From an uncultured Lachnospiraceae bacterium (lineage in GTDB: Bacteria; Bacillota; Clostridia; Lachnospirales; Lachnospiraceae), in contig CAMAHO010000019.1 in the NCBI GenBank assembly GCA_945834545.1, forward strand, positions 1 through 19,562: a stretch of 19,562 bases of DNA, given 5' to 3'. Of this stretch, positions 7,642-14,053 are shown piece after piece (the stretch's first letter is position 1; each line of letters opens with the position of its first letter). The notes below the pieces were generated by a model. It saw only the letters and a program-made list of their open reading frames with translations. It had not been told where the DNA came from and searched no databases. The position numbers were made by a program, and so were the translations under genes.

Positions 7642-9195
7642 TTGTATTTCTTGATTAACGACGATTCTGTTATAGAAGGGGTTTTGAGTGGCAGGTTTAC
7701 CGGTACGCCGGATGGGCATGCTGTGTATTTGCGTTATCCCTTAAGCTGGCTATTGAGCAAATTGTATAGCTTGTTGCCCGGAATTCCATGGTATGGCCTG
7801 TTTTTACTTAGCTGTTATGTGTTTGCCTTCCTAGCCTTTGGGTGTGCTTGCTACAAAAAGCTGGGAAAACGCTATATTTGTTATACAGGCTTTGCTGCAG
7901 CAGCTTTGTTTTTGTTGTTACCGAATTTCATCACGGTACATTATACCGTGGCTACCGCTGCCTTGGCAGCAGGGGCTATTATGCTGACGCTTGCAGAGGG
8001 ACCTATGTGGCTGACAGCTCTTGCAATGGGGCTTTGCTACTGTCTGAGGAAAGAGGTATTTTTGTTGGCAATCCCTTTCTGGGGAGCTGTCCTTTTGTGG
8101 AAGGTATTGCAGAAACCCTGTAATTACAAAAAATGGGGATATCTGGTCTTAGCCACACTGGGCTTGACCGGGATGTTTATGGGAATCAATTCCCTGGTGT
8201 ATCGGTCCGATACTTGGCAGGACTTCCTGCAATACAACGATGCCCGCACGCAGCTGTATGACTATGAGTGGTTTGTGCCCTATGAAGATCAGCCTGAAGC
8301 CTACGAGGCCCAGGGCATCAGTGAACGGGATTTCACCCTGATTGCCAGCTATGAGTTGATGCTGGAGGAGGACTTGACGGCAGAGGATTTTGAAAAGGTT
8401 ATGGCAGCCAATGCGGGAAATGTATGGGTGGATACACCGATGCATACCTTGAAACGAATGCTGGTGAAATATAGAGACTGGGTTTTGCATCCTACGGAGG
8501 CTTATACTTGGATTGCCATCGCTATCTATGCTGTCCTGCTGGGCCTGCTTTTGTGGAGGAGGGCGTGGCTGCAGGCTTTGTTGGTGCTGTGCCTTGGAAT
8601 GGGAAGAAGCGTTATTTGGATTTATCTGTTTATGAAGGGGCGCTTTCCGGAGCATGTGATGCTTAGCCTGTTTGTGCTGGAGTTTGCCGTCTTATTTGGC
8701 TTTTTATTGGAAGAAGTGGCGGCAAATACCCAGGGAAAAAGAAAAACTGTGGTTACCATACTGTGCGCAGTGCTTGCCCTGGGCTTTGGAGCCGGTGCCC
8801 TTTATGACAGTGTAGAGGCAGTGCAAAGACAGGTGGCACAGGGCAGGAAAAGAGCAGAGTTCGAACCGCTTAGGGAGTATTTTGAGGAACATCCCGAAGA
8901 GGTGTATCTGTTGGATATTGTAAGTATGTGGGATTATAGTCAGGGTGTTCTGGAGACAGGCCCCAGGCTTCAGAATTACTTCCTGGCCGGTGGCTGGGCT
9001 TCCGGTTCGCCTATGGCAAACCAACGATTTGCACAGATAGGGGCGGCAGACGGAGCAGATGCCCTGCTTCGTCTTAGCCAGGTGCACTATGTGATAGAGA
9101 AAGACAGAGCCTATGATTGGCTTGAGCTTTACCTGGGAGAACCGGTGAAGCGGGTAGAGCAGATAGGGGAGTTTAAAATCTTGAGTTGGCATTAG
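7642..9195 (+). CDS. Multi-pass membrane protein, paralogue of the preceding gene
   Basis: A 517-residue relative of the upstream gene, separated by 33 bp and probably co-transcribed. Shared features in the same order are NDD (7-8 acidic pair), TGTPDGHAVY (20-29), IPWYGLFL, CYCLRKEVF, NSLVYRSDTWQ, YDYEWFVPYEDQPEAYE, GRSVIWIYLFMKGRFPEHVMLS and a C-terminal domain with YLLDI and GGWASGSP. About nine helices are visible. The start is taken as TTG at 7642, preceded by GGAAGAGG; no ATG or GTG is available upstream in frame after the previous stop, and a TTG at 7651 is an alternative. Like its neighbour it lacks a hydrophobic segment before NDD. The last codons TGG-CAT-TAG lie inside a 50-bp inverted repeat. 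Function unknown; a GT-C-type transferase or a glycan-export component are the options I consider likeliest. Confidence 0.75.
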   Translation: MYFLINDDSVIEGVLSGRFTGTPDGHAVYLRYPLSWLLSKLYSLLPGIPWYGLFLLSCYVFAFLAFGCACYKKLGKRYICYTGFAAAALFLLLPNFITVHYTVATAALAAGAIMLTLAEGPMWLTALAMGLCYCLRKEVFLLAIPFWGAVLLWKVLQKPCNYKKWGYLVLATLGLTGMFMGINSLVYRSDTWQDFLQYNDARTQLYDYEWFVPYEDQPEAYEAQGISERDFTLIASYELMLEEDLTAEDFEKVMAANAGNVWVDTPMHTLKRMLVKYRDWVLHPTEAYTWIAIAIYAVLLGLLLWRRAWLQALLVLCLGMGRSVIWIYLFMKGRFPEHVMLSLFVLEFAVLFGFLLEEVAANTQGKRKTVVTILCAVLALGFGAGALYDSVEAVQRQVAQGRKRAEFEPLREYFEEHPEEVYLLDIVSMWDYSQGVLETGPRLQNYFLAGGWASGSPMANQRFAQIGAADGADALLRLSQVHYVIEKDRAYDWLELYLGEPVKRVEQIGEFKILSWH

Positions 9196-9294
9196 GGACG
9201 GGGTTTTTTGCTGCTCATGTCTGTCCCCAATGTTGCGGCTTAGTGCAACATTGGGGACAGACATGAGCAGCAAAAAACCCCGTCCCTAATGCCA
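9187..9294. repeat. Perfect 50-bp inverted repeat with 8-base loop
   Basis: Arms 9187-9236 and 9245-9294 are exact reverse complements with no mismatch in 50 positions; the loop is GGCTTAGT. Each outer end reads TGGCATTAG, the final Trp-His-stop codons of both the forward membrane protein and the reverse AraC gene. Inner blocks include GGGACGGGG, TTTTTT and CTGTCCCC. Read as RNA on either strand it forms a very long hairpin, which may block read-through between the convergent genes. It has no U-tract after the stem, so it is not a standard terminator. It is likely a REP-like element or the product of template switching. Confidence 0.95.
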
Positions 9295-10146
9295 CTGTTT
9301 CCGATATTCTCTTATGCTGATGCCTTCCACTTTCTTAAACACCCGGCTGAAGTAATACACATCGCCAATGCCGCAGCTTTGGCCGATTTCCTCGGCGGAC
9401 AGGCTGGTAAAGCGCAAGAGTGCCTTGGCCTTTGTGATACGGATGGAAAGCAGGTAGTCCATAATGCTCAGACCGAATTGTTCCTTGAAGGCTCTGGTTA
9501 AATAATATTTGTTGATGTAGTAGCGTTGGGCCAACTGGTCCAACGCTATCTTTTCGTCGAAATGCTCATCCAGGTACTGCTTGATTTCCACCATGTTTTT
9601 CTTCTTGGTGCCGGCCTGCGCTTCATCCGGATGCCAGGAGTCCTTCATAAGGAGAGAGAGCAGGAAGGAAATATGGGCATTGATTTCCATATCCTTGGTA
9701 AACGCATTGGAGGAGGCTACCTCATACAGCTTATAAAAGAGGTCTTGATATTCTGCCAGCTTGTCGGGACGAAAGGCGGGAAGTCCGCCGCGCTCCTTGT
9801 ATTTTTGATAGACATTGGCAGCTGTGGGCCCATCAAAGTGAATCCAGGAAAGGCTCCACAAATCCTCGTAGGTTGTGTGAGAATAGGCGTGCCGGCAGTC
9901 GATAAATACGCAGTCCCCTTCGGTCAAAGGGTATTCTGTGTTTTCGTATCGAAGACATCCGGAGCCGGAGCCTACGATAAAAAACAGATAGGAGCACAGA
10001 TTGTCTCTCTTGCTGGTATGGGGCTTGGTGGCCTGCAGAGAGCCAATTTCCTGCAAATGAAACAGGCTCAGCTTGGCAAAGTCTGAGGGAGTATATAAGA
10101 TTCGACTGGTGTTGACAAGGTCACCGTGAAAGAGAGCGTTGTTCAT
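9286..10146 (-). CDS. AraC-family transcriptional regulator
   Basis: A 286-residue DNA-binding regulator. The N-terminal half has a cupin-like sensing domain (about 15-110, with YLFFIVGSGSGCLRYENTEYPLTEGDCVFID). The C-terminal 100 residues hold the two helix-turn-helix motifs of the family: about 200-222 (IALDQLAQRYYINKYYLTRAF) and about 251-272 (SAEEIGQSCGIGDVYYFSRVF). The family often responds to sugars or surface stress; the ligand is unknown. A longer frame back to 10275 runs into a palindrome. I choose ATG at 10146 because GGAG sits 6 bases before it and the protein then has normal family length. A candidate promoter lies at 10217-10245, and the leader holds a 6-bp stem (TGTCGC/GCGACA, 10161-10181) just before the ribosome site. 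The last three codons come from the inverted repeat at 9187-9294. Confidence 0.92.
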   Translation of the reverse strand: MNNALFHGDLVNTSRILYTPSDFAKLSLFHLQEIGSLQATKPHTSKRDNLCSYLFFIVGSGSGCLRYENTEYPLTEGDCVFIDCRHAYSHTTYEDLWSLSWIHFDGPTAANVYQKYKERGGLPAFRPDKLAEYQDLFYKLYEVASSNAFTKDMEINAHISFLLSLLMKDSWHPDEAQAGTKKKNMVEIKQYLDEHFDEKIALDQLAQRYYINKYYLTRAFKEQFGLSIMDYLLSIRITKAKALLRFTSLSAEEIGQSCGIGDVYYFSRVFKKVEGISIREYRKQWH

Positions 10147-10216
10147 CCTAATCTCCGTTCTGTCGCTGCAAGATGGCGACATACATTGCAAAATAACATC
10201 ATAAATTGGTAGCTCT

Positions 10217-10245
10217 ATTTTCGCATACCTTCTCTGTGACGTCAA
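10217..10245 (-). promoter_or_regulatory. Candidate promoter of the AraC-family gene
   Basis: Read on the minus strand, TTGACG (10245-10240) is followed after 17 bases by GAAAAT (10222-10217), preceded by TGC as an extended -10. Transcription would start near 10210, giving a leader of about 64 nt before ATG at 10146. By-eye match only. Confidence 0.4.
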
Positions 10246-10261
10246 TGGGGAGGGCGACAAC

Positions 10262-10327
10262 GGGGACAGGTCCATATGACCCCTTGGGGACGGCAGGGGT
10301 CATATGGACCTGTCCCCCTGCCGTCCC
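10262..10327. repeat. 22-bp inverted repeat with loop-to-flank complementarity
   Basis: Arms 10262-10283 and 10296-10317 are exact reverse complements (outer ends GGGGACAGG and CCTGTCCCC, inner ends GACCCC and GGGGTC). The 12-base loop contains GGGGACGGCA; GGGACGGCAG (10287-10296) is complementary to CTGCCGTCCC (10318-10327), immediately after the hairpin. The loop can thus pair with the 3' flank, either as a pseudoknot or as an alternative stem. It sits in the divergent region between the AraC gene and the GNAT-like gene, ending 4 bp before the latter's -35. It belongs with the other GGGGAC palindromes here. Confidence 0.93.
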
Positions 10328-10331
10328 ACTA

Positions 10332-10360
10332 TTGCTCCATCCACAGTCGTATGATATACT
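10332..10360 (+). promoter_or_regulatory. Candidate promoter giving a leaderless message
   Basis: TTGCTC (10332-10337), 17 bases, TATACT (10355-10360). The predicted start of transcription, 6-8 bases after the -10, falls at 10366-10368, on or beside the ATG at 10368. No Shine-Dalgarno sequence precedes that ATG. Confidence 0.5.
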
Positions 10361-10367
10361 GTAATAC

Positions 10368-11486
10368 ATGGGTGATATATACTACAAGAAGTTTGACGGA
10401 CTTAATTTAATAGATGATTTCTTTGAAACCTTCAGGGAGGAGTATCCTGATTTTGAGGCACGATTTCGACGGCTCAACTGGGAGAGCGTATATGTGCTGT
10501 ACGAGGAGTGGCATATCATTGGTCTGACTTATTTCTATCTGGAGGATGGACCGGTGGAGGATGTAGAAATCACATTTCGGGAAGAAAGCACACCAAATCC
10601 CGGGAGCAAAGAAGGGGACAGCATGGAGCCCCGGTATCCCTATTTCCGGAAGGGAAAGCTTTGCGGGGAGAAGCTCCTTCGAGTGGAGATGTTTAAGCTG
10701 GAGGACCGAGGTATGGTGCAAAAGGAGCAGTTCGTAAAGATCCTTTTGGATTATGCGGTGGAATACCGGTGCCCCTTAATTTACATATCCTTTTATCCTC
10801 ACGAAAAGGAACATATCAACCTTTTCAAAGAATATGGTTTTTACGAGGTGGGGAAAAAGGGTGAGAAGCTGGTATTTGTGAAAGAAATGACACGAGTAAC
10901 AGGAAAGGTATACCTGGATTACCCGCTCATCAGCCTGAAGAATCATAAAAAGTATCTGCTGGCAATCAAAGAGGAAGCGTATCTGAGGGTGTTTACAGAA
11001 TATCCTTGGGCCATGGGAAACGAACAGCTACGCTTTCGAGTTCCCTATAAGAATTCCATTCACAAGGTGATTGTCTGCGATTTACCGGGAGTGAAGGACC
11101 TGTGCTTTGGGGATGTAATCCTTGTAACCAAGCAGATAGAGCGCAGAGGTGGCATAGAAACAGCATACGTCGCTGCCGGGCTGGGCGTGGTGGTAGAATA
11201 CCGGGAACAAAAGGAGTTTGAAGACTTTGAGGCCTACAAGAAATATGCCACCCAATGCTCCTGGTTTGAGGAGAACTACCTGAGGCGGGTTTATGACAGA
11301 GGTGGCAGTAAGTTACTTAAGATTGTGTACAATGTGATCTTCCGGCAACCTATGGTGAAGCAGGAGATGATTTCCAAGGCCAAGGTGAAACAGAATGTGT
11401 ATTGGAATTTTATACCGCTGGAGGATTCCCATATCAAGAAGATTGCTGAGTATGGGAAGGTGGGGCATATACTATTTGAGGAATAG
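10368..11486 (+). CDS. GNAT-like protein with C-terminal PUA/ASCH-like domain
   Basis: A 372-residue soluble protein, not assigned to a named gene. Residues 1 to about 175 resemble a GNAT acyltransferase fold: LLRVEMFKLEDRG, KILLDYAVEYRCPLIYISFYPH and INLFKEYGFYEVGKKGEKLVFVKEM are the usual beta4-alpha3-beta5 and EYGF elements. The classical acetyl-CoA loop (QxxGxG/A) is not evident; the matching position reads RGMVQKEQF. Residues about 225-360 (SIHKVIVCDL, GDVILVTKQI, AAGLGVVVEY) resemble the beta-barrel of PUA/ASCH/EVE proteins that bind nucleic acid. From memory this pairing recurs in Firmicutes, but its role is unknown. The ATG at 10368 lacks a ribosome site. The lipid-kinase gene starts 14 bp after the stop, so the two are probably one transcript. 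Domain calls are inference from pattern. Confidence 0.7.
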   Translation: MGDIYYKKFDGLNLIDDFFETFREEYPDFEARFRRLNWESVYVLYEEWHIIGLTYFYLEDGPVEDVEITFREESTPNPGSKEGDSMEPRYPYFRKGKLCGEKLLRVEMFKLEDRGMVQKEQFVKILLDYAVEYRCPLIYISFYPHEKEHINLFKEYGFYEVGKKGEKLVFVKEMTRVTGKVYLDYPLISLKNHKKYLLAIKEEAYLRVFTEYPWAMGNEQLRFRVPYKNSIHKVIVCDLPGVKDLCFGDVILVTKQIERRGGIETAYVAAGLGVVVEYREQKEFEDFEAYKKYATQCSWFEENYLRRVYDRGGSKLLKIVYNVIFRQPMVKQEMISKAKVKQNVYWNFIPLEDSHIKKIAEYGKVGHILFEE

Positions 11487-11500
11487 GAGGCAGGAACAAG

Positions 11501-12382
11501 ATGCGATATTTATTGATTTATAATCCTGTGTCCGGCAGAGAAAACAGCCGAACTACAAAGCTTGGGAAGATTCTGATGAAATTGGGAAAGAACGGAAATG
11601 AGCTTATGGTGTATCAGACGCAGGGAAAGGGGGACGCCCGCAGATACTTAAGTCTGGTGAGAGAACAATACGATATGGTCATTGCCTGTGGCGGTGACGG
11701 TACCTTGCATGATGTGCTAAATGGCGTTTTCCAAAATCATCTTTGCCTGCCCATCGGATATATTCCCCTTGGCTCTACCAACGATTTTGCTTCGGGCATG
11801 GGGATTCATTTCCGAAATGCGGTGGAGCTGATTCTAAGGGATTGCAGAAAGCGTGTGGATGTGGGACGGTTTAACGGAGAGTATTTTTCCTATGTGGCAG
11901 CCTTTGGAACCATTACCTCTGTGTCGTACAGCACGCCCCAAAACATAAAAAACAGTTTTGGTTACATGGCATATATCATTGAAGGGATAAAGCAGATTAC
12001 TCAGATGCGTTCCTATCGGGTGAGGTTTCAAATAAACCAACAGGAAGAGGAGGATGATATCTTGATTGGCATCATTTCCAATTCCCTTTCGGTGGCAGGG
12101 GTGAAGTCCAAGAAAATGAATCCGTCACTGGATGACGGCATGATGGAATATCTGTTCATCAAAAAGCCCAACCACATCATTGACCTTCAGACCGTGGTTG
12201 CCCTGCTGTTGCAGGAAAAGTATGATGAGAAATATATGTATTACGGTAAGACGTCCGCTTTAAGCTTGCACTTTGAAGAAGAGGTGGAGTGGACCCTGGA
12301 CGGAGAATTCGGCGGGCAGTGGGAAGAGGTAGAAATTGAGACTTGTCCGAAAAAGCTGGAGATAGCGGCCGGAGTGGAATAA
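11501..12382 (+). CDS. YegS/DagK-type diacylglycerol (lipid) kinase
   Basis: A 293-residue member of the diacylglycerol kinase catalytic family, which phosphorylates diacylglycerol or related lipids with ATP at the inner membrane face. It may recycle diacylglycerol released when glycerophosphate or lipid-linked polymers are made. The N-terminal domain opens with LLIYNPVSGR (4-13) and holds the nucleotide motif GGDGT (64-68) and PLGSTNDFA (89-97). The C-terminal beta-sandwich domain includes the late LDGE motif (266-269). All key family motifs are present. The ATG at 11501 is preceded by AGGAGG with a 10-base gap. It lies 14 bp after the GNAT-like gene. The precise lipid substrate, and whether this is the main DagK of the cell, cannot be told from sequence. 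Confidence 0.93.
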   Translation: MRYLLIYNPVSGRENSRTTKLGKILMKLGKNGNELMVYQTQGKGDARRYLSLVREQYDMVIACGGDGTLHDVLNGVFQNHLCLPIGYIPLGSTNDFASGMGIHFRNAVELILRDCRKRVDVGRFNGEYFSYVAAFGTITSVSYSTPQNIKNSFGYMAYIIEGIKQITQMRSYRVRFQINQQEEEDDILIGIISNSLSVAGVKSKKMNPSLDDGMMEYLFIKKPNHIIDLQTVVALLLQEKYDEKYMYYGKTSALSLHFEEEVEWTLDGEFGGQWEEVEIETCPKKLEIAAGVE

Positions 12383-12431
12383 CGGTTGGGATGGAATAGT
12401 GTCTGGCCGGAATTGAAGAACTGGAATGGAA

Positions 12432-12543
12432 AGAGCCGAAATGGTGCAGGGCTTAGGTGGCGCAGAGCCGAAATGGTGCAGGGCTGAGGTGGCGCAGAGC
12501 TGAGGTGGAGCAGAGCCGGAGTGATGCAGGGTCGGATGAACGC
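12432..12543. repeat. Seven 16-bp tandem repeats
   Basis: Seven contiguous units with no gaps start at 12432, 12448, 12464, 12480, 12496, 12512 and 12528. The units are AGAGCCGAAATGGTGC, AGGGCTTAGGTGGCGC, AGAGCCGAAATGGTGC, AGGGCTGAGGTGGCGC, AGAGCTGAGGTGGAGC, AGAGCCGGAGTGATGC and AGGGTCGGATGAACGC. Units 1-2 and 3-4 form a 32-bp higher-order pair differing at one base. The array starts 50 bp after the lipid-kinase stop and ends 38 bp before the small HTH gene. Unit length 16 shifts frame, so it is not a coding repeat. Confidence 0.95.
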
Positions 12544-12581
12544 CGGACCGGTGGAAAAGCTTGCATAAAAAGGAGGACCTT

Positions 12582-12842
12582 GTGGAAATCAATACATTGC
12601 TGGAAGCAAAGGAGTACATCGCCGCGTTGGAACGGGAGAACCGTGAGCTTAAGCTGGAGATAGAGCGGTTAAGCTCCACCCAGCGTATAGGACGCCGCAA
12701 ACACAATATTCAGTGGCAATACACATTGGAGCAGGTATTGGAGCTTCGCACAAAGGGAGCCTCCGTGAAGGAAATTTCCGAACAACTAAAGCTCTGCGAA
12801 AAGACGGTGCGGGAATATCTGCACTACGCCCAAGATTCTTGA
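12582..12842 (+). CDS. Small coiled-coil/helix-turn-helix protein
   Basis: An 86-residue protein of unknown role, likely a small DNA-binding regulator. Residues about 5-32 are heptad-rich and charged (KEYIAALERENRELKLEIER), predicting a dimerising coiled coil. Residues about 48-81 (TLEQVLELRTKGASVKEISE and EKTVREYL) have the spacing of a resolvase/Hin-type helix-turn-helix, with a GASVKEI turn. The frame extends to a TTG at 12561, but AGGAGG at 12571-12576 lies inside that extension, 5 bases before an in-frame GTG at 12582, so GTG is chosen. It follows the 16-bp repeat array and precedes pseB by 169 bp, with its own promoter region for pseB between. It might regulate the pse genes; that is only proximity. 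Confidence 0.75.
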   Translation: MEINTLLEAKEYIAALERENRELKLEIERLSSTQRIGRRKHNIQWQYTLEQVLELRTKGASVKEISEQLKLCEKTVREYLHYAQDS

Positions 12843-12869
12843 TATTTTCTTAATTTTAGGAGAAATTCG

Positions 12870-12897
12870 TTACAAAATATAAATTCAGTGGTATCAT
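12870..12897 (+). promoter_or_regulatory. Candidate extended -10 promoter for pseB
   Basis: TTACAA (12870-12875), 16 bases, TATCAT (12892-12897) preceded by TGG, an extended -10. Start of transcription near 12904 would give pseB a leader of roughly 108 nt. Confidence 0.45.
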
Positions 12898-12946
12898 AAG
12901 GGGCGTGATTCATTCAGATGCTTTGTAGGATTGGCATAGTTATAAG

Positions 12947-12969
12947 TTCCGGATAGTTCGACTACGGAA
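12947..12969 (+). promoter_or_regulatory. Short hairpin in the pseB leader
   Basis: TTCCG (12947-12951) pairs with CGGAA (12965-12969), and inside it TAGT (12954-12957) pairs with ACTA (12961-12964) around TCG, with a two-base GA bulge. It lies in the predicted 5' untranslated region, 42 bp before the ATG. No known riboswitch is recognised; it could affect mRNA stability or be incidental. Confidence 0.3.
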
Positions 12970-13011
12970 ATTTAAATTCAACACGATTATTATGAAAAGG
13001 TAGGATATAGT

Positions 13012-14007
13012 ATGCTTAACAACAAATCGATTCTAGTTACAGGCGGTACAGGCTCCTTCGGGAAGGCGTTCACCAAATATGTGCTGACACATTATGAGCC
13101 GAAGAAGATTATTATTTACTCCCGAGACGAGTTTAAGCAGTTTATTATGCAGAATGAGTTTAAGGAGTATGCCTCCAAGCTTCGCTTTTTCATCGGAGAT
13201 GTGCGGGATAAGGAGCGTCTTACCAGGGCTCTGGATGGAGTGGATTATGTGATTCATGCAGCAGCTTTAAAGCAGGTTCCGGCTTGTGAATACAATCCTG
13301 CGGAGGCAATTAAGACCAATATCAACGGCGCCCAGAATGTGATTGACGCCTGCCTGGATACCGGTGTGAAAAAGGTGGTTGCCCTGTCTACGGATAAGGC
13401 TGTTAATCCGGTGAACCTTTACGGCGGCACAAAGCTTGTATCAGACAAGCTGTTTATCGCAGCCAATGCCTATGCCGGAAATAAGGATATCTGCTTTTCG
13501 ATTGTTCGGTATGGAAATGTTGCCGGCAGCCGTGGCTCCGTGATTCCGTTCTTCCACAATATTATCAAGAATGGAGGAACCTCTCTGCCAATTACAGATT
13601 ATCGTATGACTCGTTTCTGGATTAGCCTTAAACAGGGCGTGGAGCTGGTCATCAAGGCATTAGAGGAAGCGAAAGGTGGCGAGACCTTCATTTCCAAGAT
13701 TCCTTCCTTCAAGATTACTGATTTGGCTCAGGCCATGCTGCCCGGCTGTGAGATGCCTGAGGTGGGAATCAGAGAAGGCGAGAAGCTCCATGAAATTATG
13801 GTTACTGTGGAAGACTCCATGACTACCTACGAGTATGACAAGCACTTCATTGTGTATCCTCAGATGGTCTGGAGCCAGAGCAGAAAACCTGTTCCCACAG
13901 GTAAGAAGGTGCCGGCGGGCTTTTCCTACAGCTCCGGCAATAACACCTGGTGGTTGACCGTGGAGGAAATCAAAGAGTTATTGAAGGATGTGGATTTGGA
14001 GAAATAG
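13012..14007 (+). CDS. pseB: UDP-N-acetylglucosamine 4,6-dehydratase (inverting), PseB
   Basis: Converts UDP-GlcNAc to UDP-2-acetamido-2,6-dideoxy-beta-L-arabino-4-hexulose, the first step of pseudaminic-acid synthesis, in the cytoplasm. The 331 residues form an extended short-chain dehydrogenase of the PseB/FlaA1 type. Visible are the NADP-binding TGGTGSFG (10-17), YSRDE after strand two, HAAALKQVPACEYNP, and the catalytic region LSTDKAVNP (125-133) with Tyr137 and Lys141 in YGGTK. The MTRFWISL segment is typical of the family, and the soluble length excludes the large membrane-bound CapD/WbpM form. AAGGTAGGA precedes the ATG. pseC follows 46 bp downstream without a terminator, a likely two-gene operon. 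Flagellin or capsule may be the end target; the nearby FliD-like gene favours flagella, but weakly. Confidence 0.95.
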   Translation: MLNNKSILVTGGTGSFGKAFTKYVLTHYEPKKIIIYSRDEFKQFIMQNEFKEYASKLRFFIGDVRDKERLTRALDGVDYVIHAAALKQVPACEYNPAEAIKTNINGAQNVIDACLDTGVKKVVALSTDKAVNPVNLYGGTKLVSDKLFIAANAYAGNKDICFSIVRYGNVAGSRGSVIPFFHNIIKNGGTSLPITDYRMTRFWISLKQGVELVIKALEEAKGGETFISKIPSFKITDLAQAMLPGCEMPEVGIREGEKLHEIMVTVEDSMTTYEYDKHFIVYPQMVWSQSRKPVPTGKKVPAGFSYSSGNNTWWLTVEEIKELLKDVDLEK

Positions 14008-14053
14008 GTTTCGCATTTTCTGATATAGATATGCTGAAGTTGAGATTAATAGA

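Noticed and set aside
9187..9294. Ordinary bidirectional terminator
   Set aside because: A 50-bp perfect stem with a T-run inside the arm and no T-tract after it does not match a rho-independent terminator, although it may still hinder transcription.
10147..10275. N-terminal extension of the AraC-family protein
   Set aside because: The extended frame runs into the 22-bp palindrome, lacks a ribosome site and makes the protein longer than the family. ATG at 10146 has GGAG at good spacing.
12432..12543. CRISPR array
   Set aside because: The 16-bp units are contiguous without spacers, are degenerate, and no cas gene is near.
12260..12706. Minus-strand frame with His-Ser-Gly-Ala-Pro-rich repeated peptides
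   Set aside because: It is the reverse reading of the 16-bp tandem repeats and of two real forward genes. There is no ribosome site and no family resemblance.
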